This document shows positions 63,161 through 64,000 of a stretch of DNA of 64,000 bases, piece after piece. Below the pieces are notes generated by a model. That model saw only the letters and a program-made list of their open reading frames with translations. It did no database searches and was not told the DNA's origin. The position numbers and the translations under genes are program-made. Source of the DNA: Acetivibrio sp964564015 (GTDB lineage Bacteria; Bacillota; Clostridia; Acetivibrionales; Acetivibrionaceae); the NCBI GenBank assembly GCA_964564015.1, contig CAZLZR010000011.1:1-64000 (forward strand). Reading direction: 5' to 3'. Within the stretch, counting starts at the first letter, position 1; each line of letters opens with the position of its first letter.

Positions 63161-63318
63161 GTTCCATATTATTAATATTCAATCAACATGTTTAATATTA
63201 TATCAAACTTTTGTAACTTCTGAAAGACTTTTGTTTTTTGAATACTGTACTAAGTTTATCCTTCACGTATTTACATTATTTTACACATTATGAGATTTTC
63301 AATTTCCTATACTCCAAG

Positions 63319-63354
63319 AAAAAAAAGAAGCGGTATATGCATACACCGCCTCCT
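63319..63354 (-). terminator. Terminator of the dockerin glycosidase gene
   Basis: GCGGTGTATGCATATACCGC (minus strand) followed by TTCTTTTTTTTCTTG. Confidence 0.88.
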
Positions 63355-63405
63355 CAACTATTTAACTTTATCTCCATACTTTTCCATCCAATTATGTAAA
63401 TAACA

Positions 63406-64000
63406 TTATTTCTTCTGTGCCGGGAACTCTTTGATAATACCTAGCAGGTATTGTTTCATGTATCCGAAATCTATTGAATTAAAACTGCCGTTTCCGTCAA
63501 CATCTGCGGCTTTCAGACCATTATTGTCCGGAAACACTTTAATTATTCCAAGCAAGTGCTGTTTCATATAGCCAAAATCTATTGAATTTACTGAACCGCT
63601 GTTATCGACATCACCATAGACAACTTCCGGCTTTGTCGGTGTCGGAGACGGTGATGGTCCATACACAAGATCATAAGCATGCTTTACAGCCCAGATACAG
63701 TTTGCTCTCATATAATAAGGTGCTCTCACTTCATTCACTCCCTGCTGCCAGGCCTCAGGAGTTCTAAACCACAACGCATTTGTATTCCAGATGGTATTTG
63801 AAAGATTGCTACCCACCTGAACAGCTTCTTTCTCAAGTCCTTCCTGAATCATACCTGCAATAACACCCCATGTTGTTCCAACCCACGCTTCCGACATTTG
63901 TTTATGAGACCTGTCAAGACTTCCGTCAGCCTTCATAACATTAACAAAACCGTGCAAACCATTGTCAAACTTTTGATTGTTATATTCATAAATTTTCATA
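63406..64000 (-). CDS. C-terminus of GH116-like glycosidase with type I dockerin (partial)
   Basis: Only the last ~198 residues lie in the window; the gene continues beyond the right edge. The visible catalytic part (SEAWVGTTWGVIAGMIQEGL, NALWFRTPEAWQQGVNEVRA, YYMRANCIWAVKHAYD) resembles the C-terminal barrel of GH116 beta-glucosidase/xylosidase-type enzymes. A Pro/Ser/Thr linker (PSPSPTPTKP) leads to a dockerin with two near-identical Ca2+-binding repeats (GDVDNSGSVNSIDFGYMKQ and ADVDGNGSFNSIDFGYMKQ), both with Ser-Ile at the usual recognition positions. This marks it as a cellulosomal enzyme. Confidence 0.85.
   Translation of the reverse strand, partial: MKIYEYNNQKFDNGLHGFVNVMKADGSLDRSHKQMSEAWVGTTWGVIAGMIQEGLEKEAVQVGSNLSNTIWNTNALWFRTPEAWQQGVNEVRAPYYMRANCIWAVKHAYDLVYGPSPSPTPTKPEVVYGDVDNSGSVNSIDFGYMKQHLLGIIKVFPDNNGLKAADVDGNGSFNSIDFGYMKQYLLGIIKEFPAQKK

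Noticed and set aside
1..64000. tRNA, rRNA or CRISPR arrays
   Set aside because: I looked for T-loop GGTTCGAATCC-like sequences and regularly spaced repeats on both strands and saw none; a tRNAscan/CRISPR search would be decisive.

Overview
The window looks like chromosomal DNA of a low-GC, spore-forming, anaerobic, plant-fibre-degrading clostridium of the cellulosome-forming group (Acetivibrio/Ruminiclostridium-like). The signs are a C-terminal type I dockerin on a glycosidase, a complete gerA-type germinant receptor operon, a Spo0E-like phosphatase, a PPi-type phosphofructokinase, pyruvate formate-lyase with its activase, an acyl-CoA dehydratase activase-type operon, and T-box and ZTP riboswitches. 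The species call is inference from gene content.

Layout. (a) 1-14470, minus strand: a natural-product operon read towards the left edge. It encodes a PvdE/SyrD-type peptide exporter, a putative lipoprotein Ntn amidase of the NAAA/acid ceramidase/C45 type, a 3301-residue FAAL-ACP-C-A-PCP-KS-KR-DH-ACP megasynthase without a cis acyltransferase, and the start of a second ketosynthase protein cut by the window edge. (b) 14471-19000: AT-rich DNA with IS remnants and small palindromic repeats around a DUF554 membrane protein and a tyrosine phenol-lyase-like gene. (c) 19001-24828, minus: guaA, a TIGR01212 radical SAM protein, larC-larB, and a DUF2520 dehydrogenase-like protein. (d) 25273-28266, plus: a large secreted protein of unknown role. 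(e) 28376-36152, mostly minus: prfB with its programmed frameshift, an XRE repressor divergent from a tiny spo0E-like gene, a T-box-led lrp-aminotransferase-HAD operon, divIVA, trxA, csoR and small membrane or unknown genes. (f) 36937-47462, plus: glgP, gerA-gerB-gerC, an iron alcohol dehydrogenase and a chemoreceptor. (g) 47671-53516: an EndoQ-like PHP protein, a DRE-TIM aldolase-like gene and a three-gene 2-hydroxyacyl-CoA-dehydratase-like operon. (h) 53800-60390: lepB, fba, PPi-pfk, then a ZTP riboswitch followed by pflB-pflA, forming a glycolysis/fermentation block. (i) 60546-64000, minus: a small membrane protein, a stalk-domain secreted protein, an AraC regulator, and the C-terminus of a GH116-like dockerin enzyme.

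The most interesting system is (a). A fatty acyl-AMP ligase would load a fatty acid that the condensation domain joins to an amino acid (glycine predicted). A PvdE-like ABC transporter is placed to export the acylated product, and a membrane-anchored fatty-amide hydrolase-like protein could remove the acyl group outside. This parallels pyoverdine maturation (PvdL/PvdE/PvdQ), here in a Gram-positive anaerobe and on a PKS-NRPS hybrid. The role is inferred from domain content and gene order. A second noteworthy item is a ~100-bp double-hairpin repeat (15443-15543, 57221-57316, half copy 36181-36230), one copy of which separates the ZTP riboswitch from pflB.
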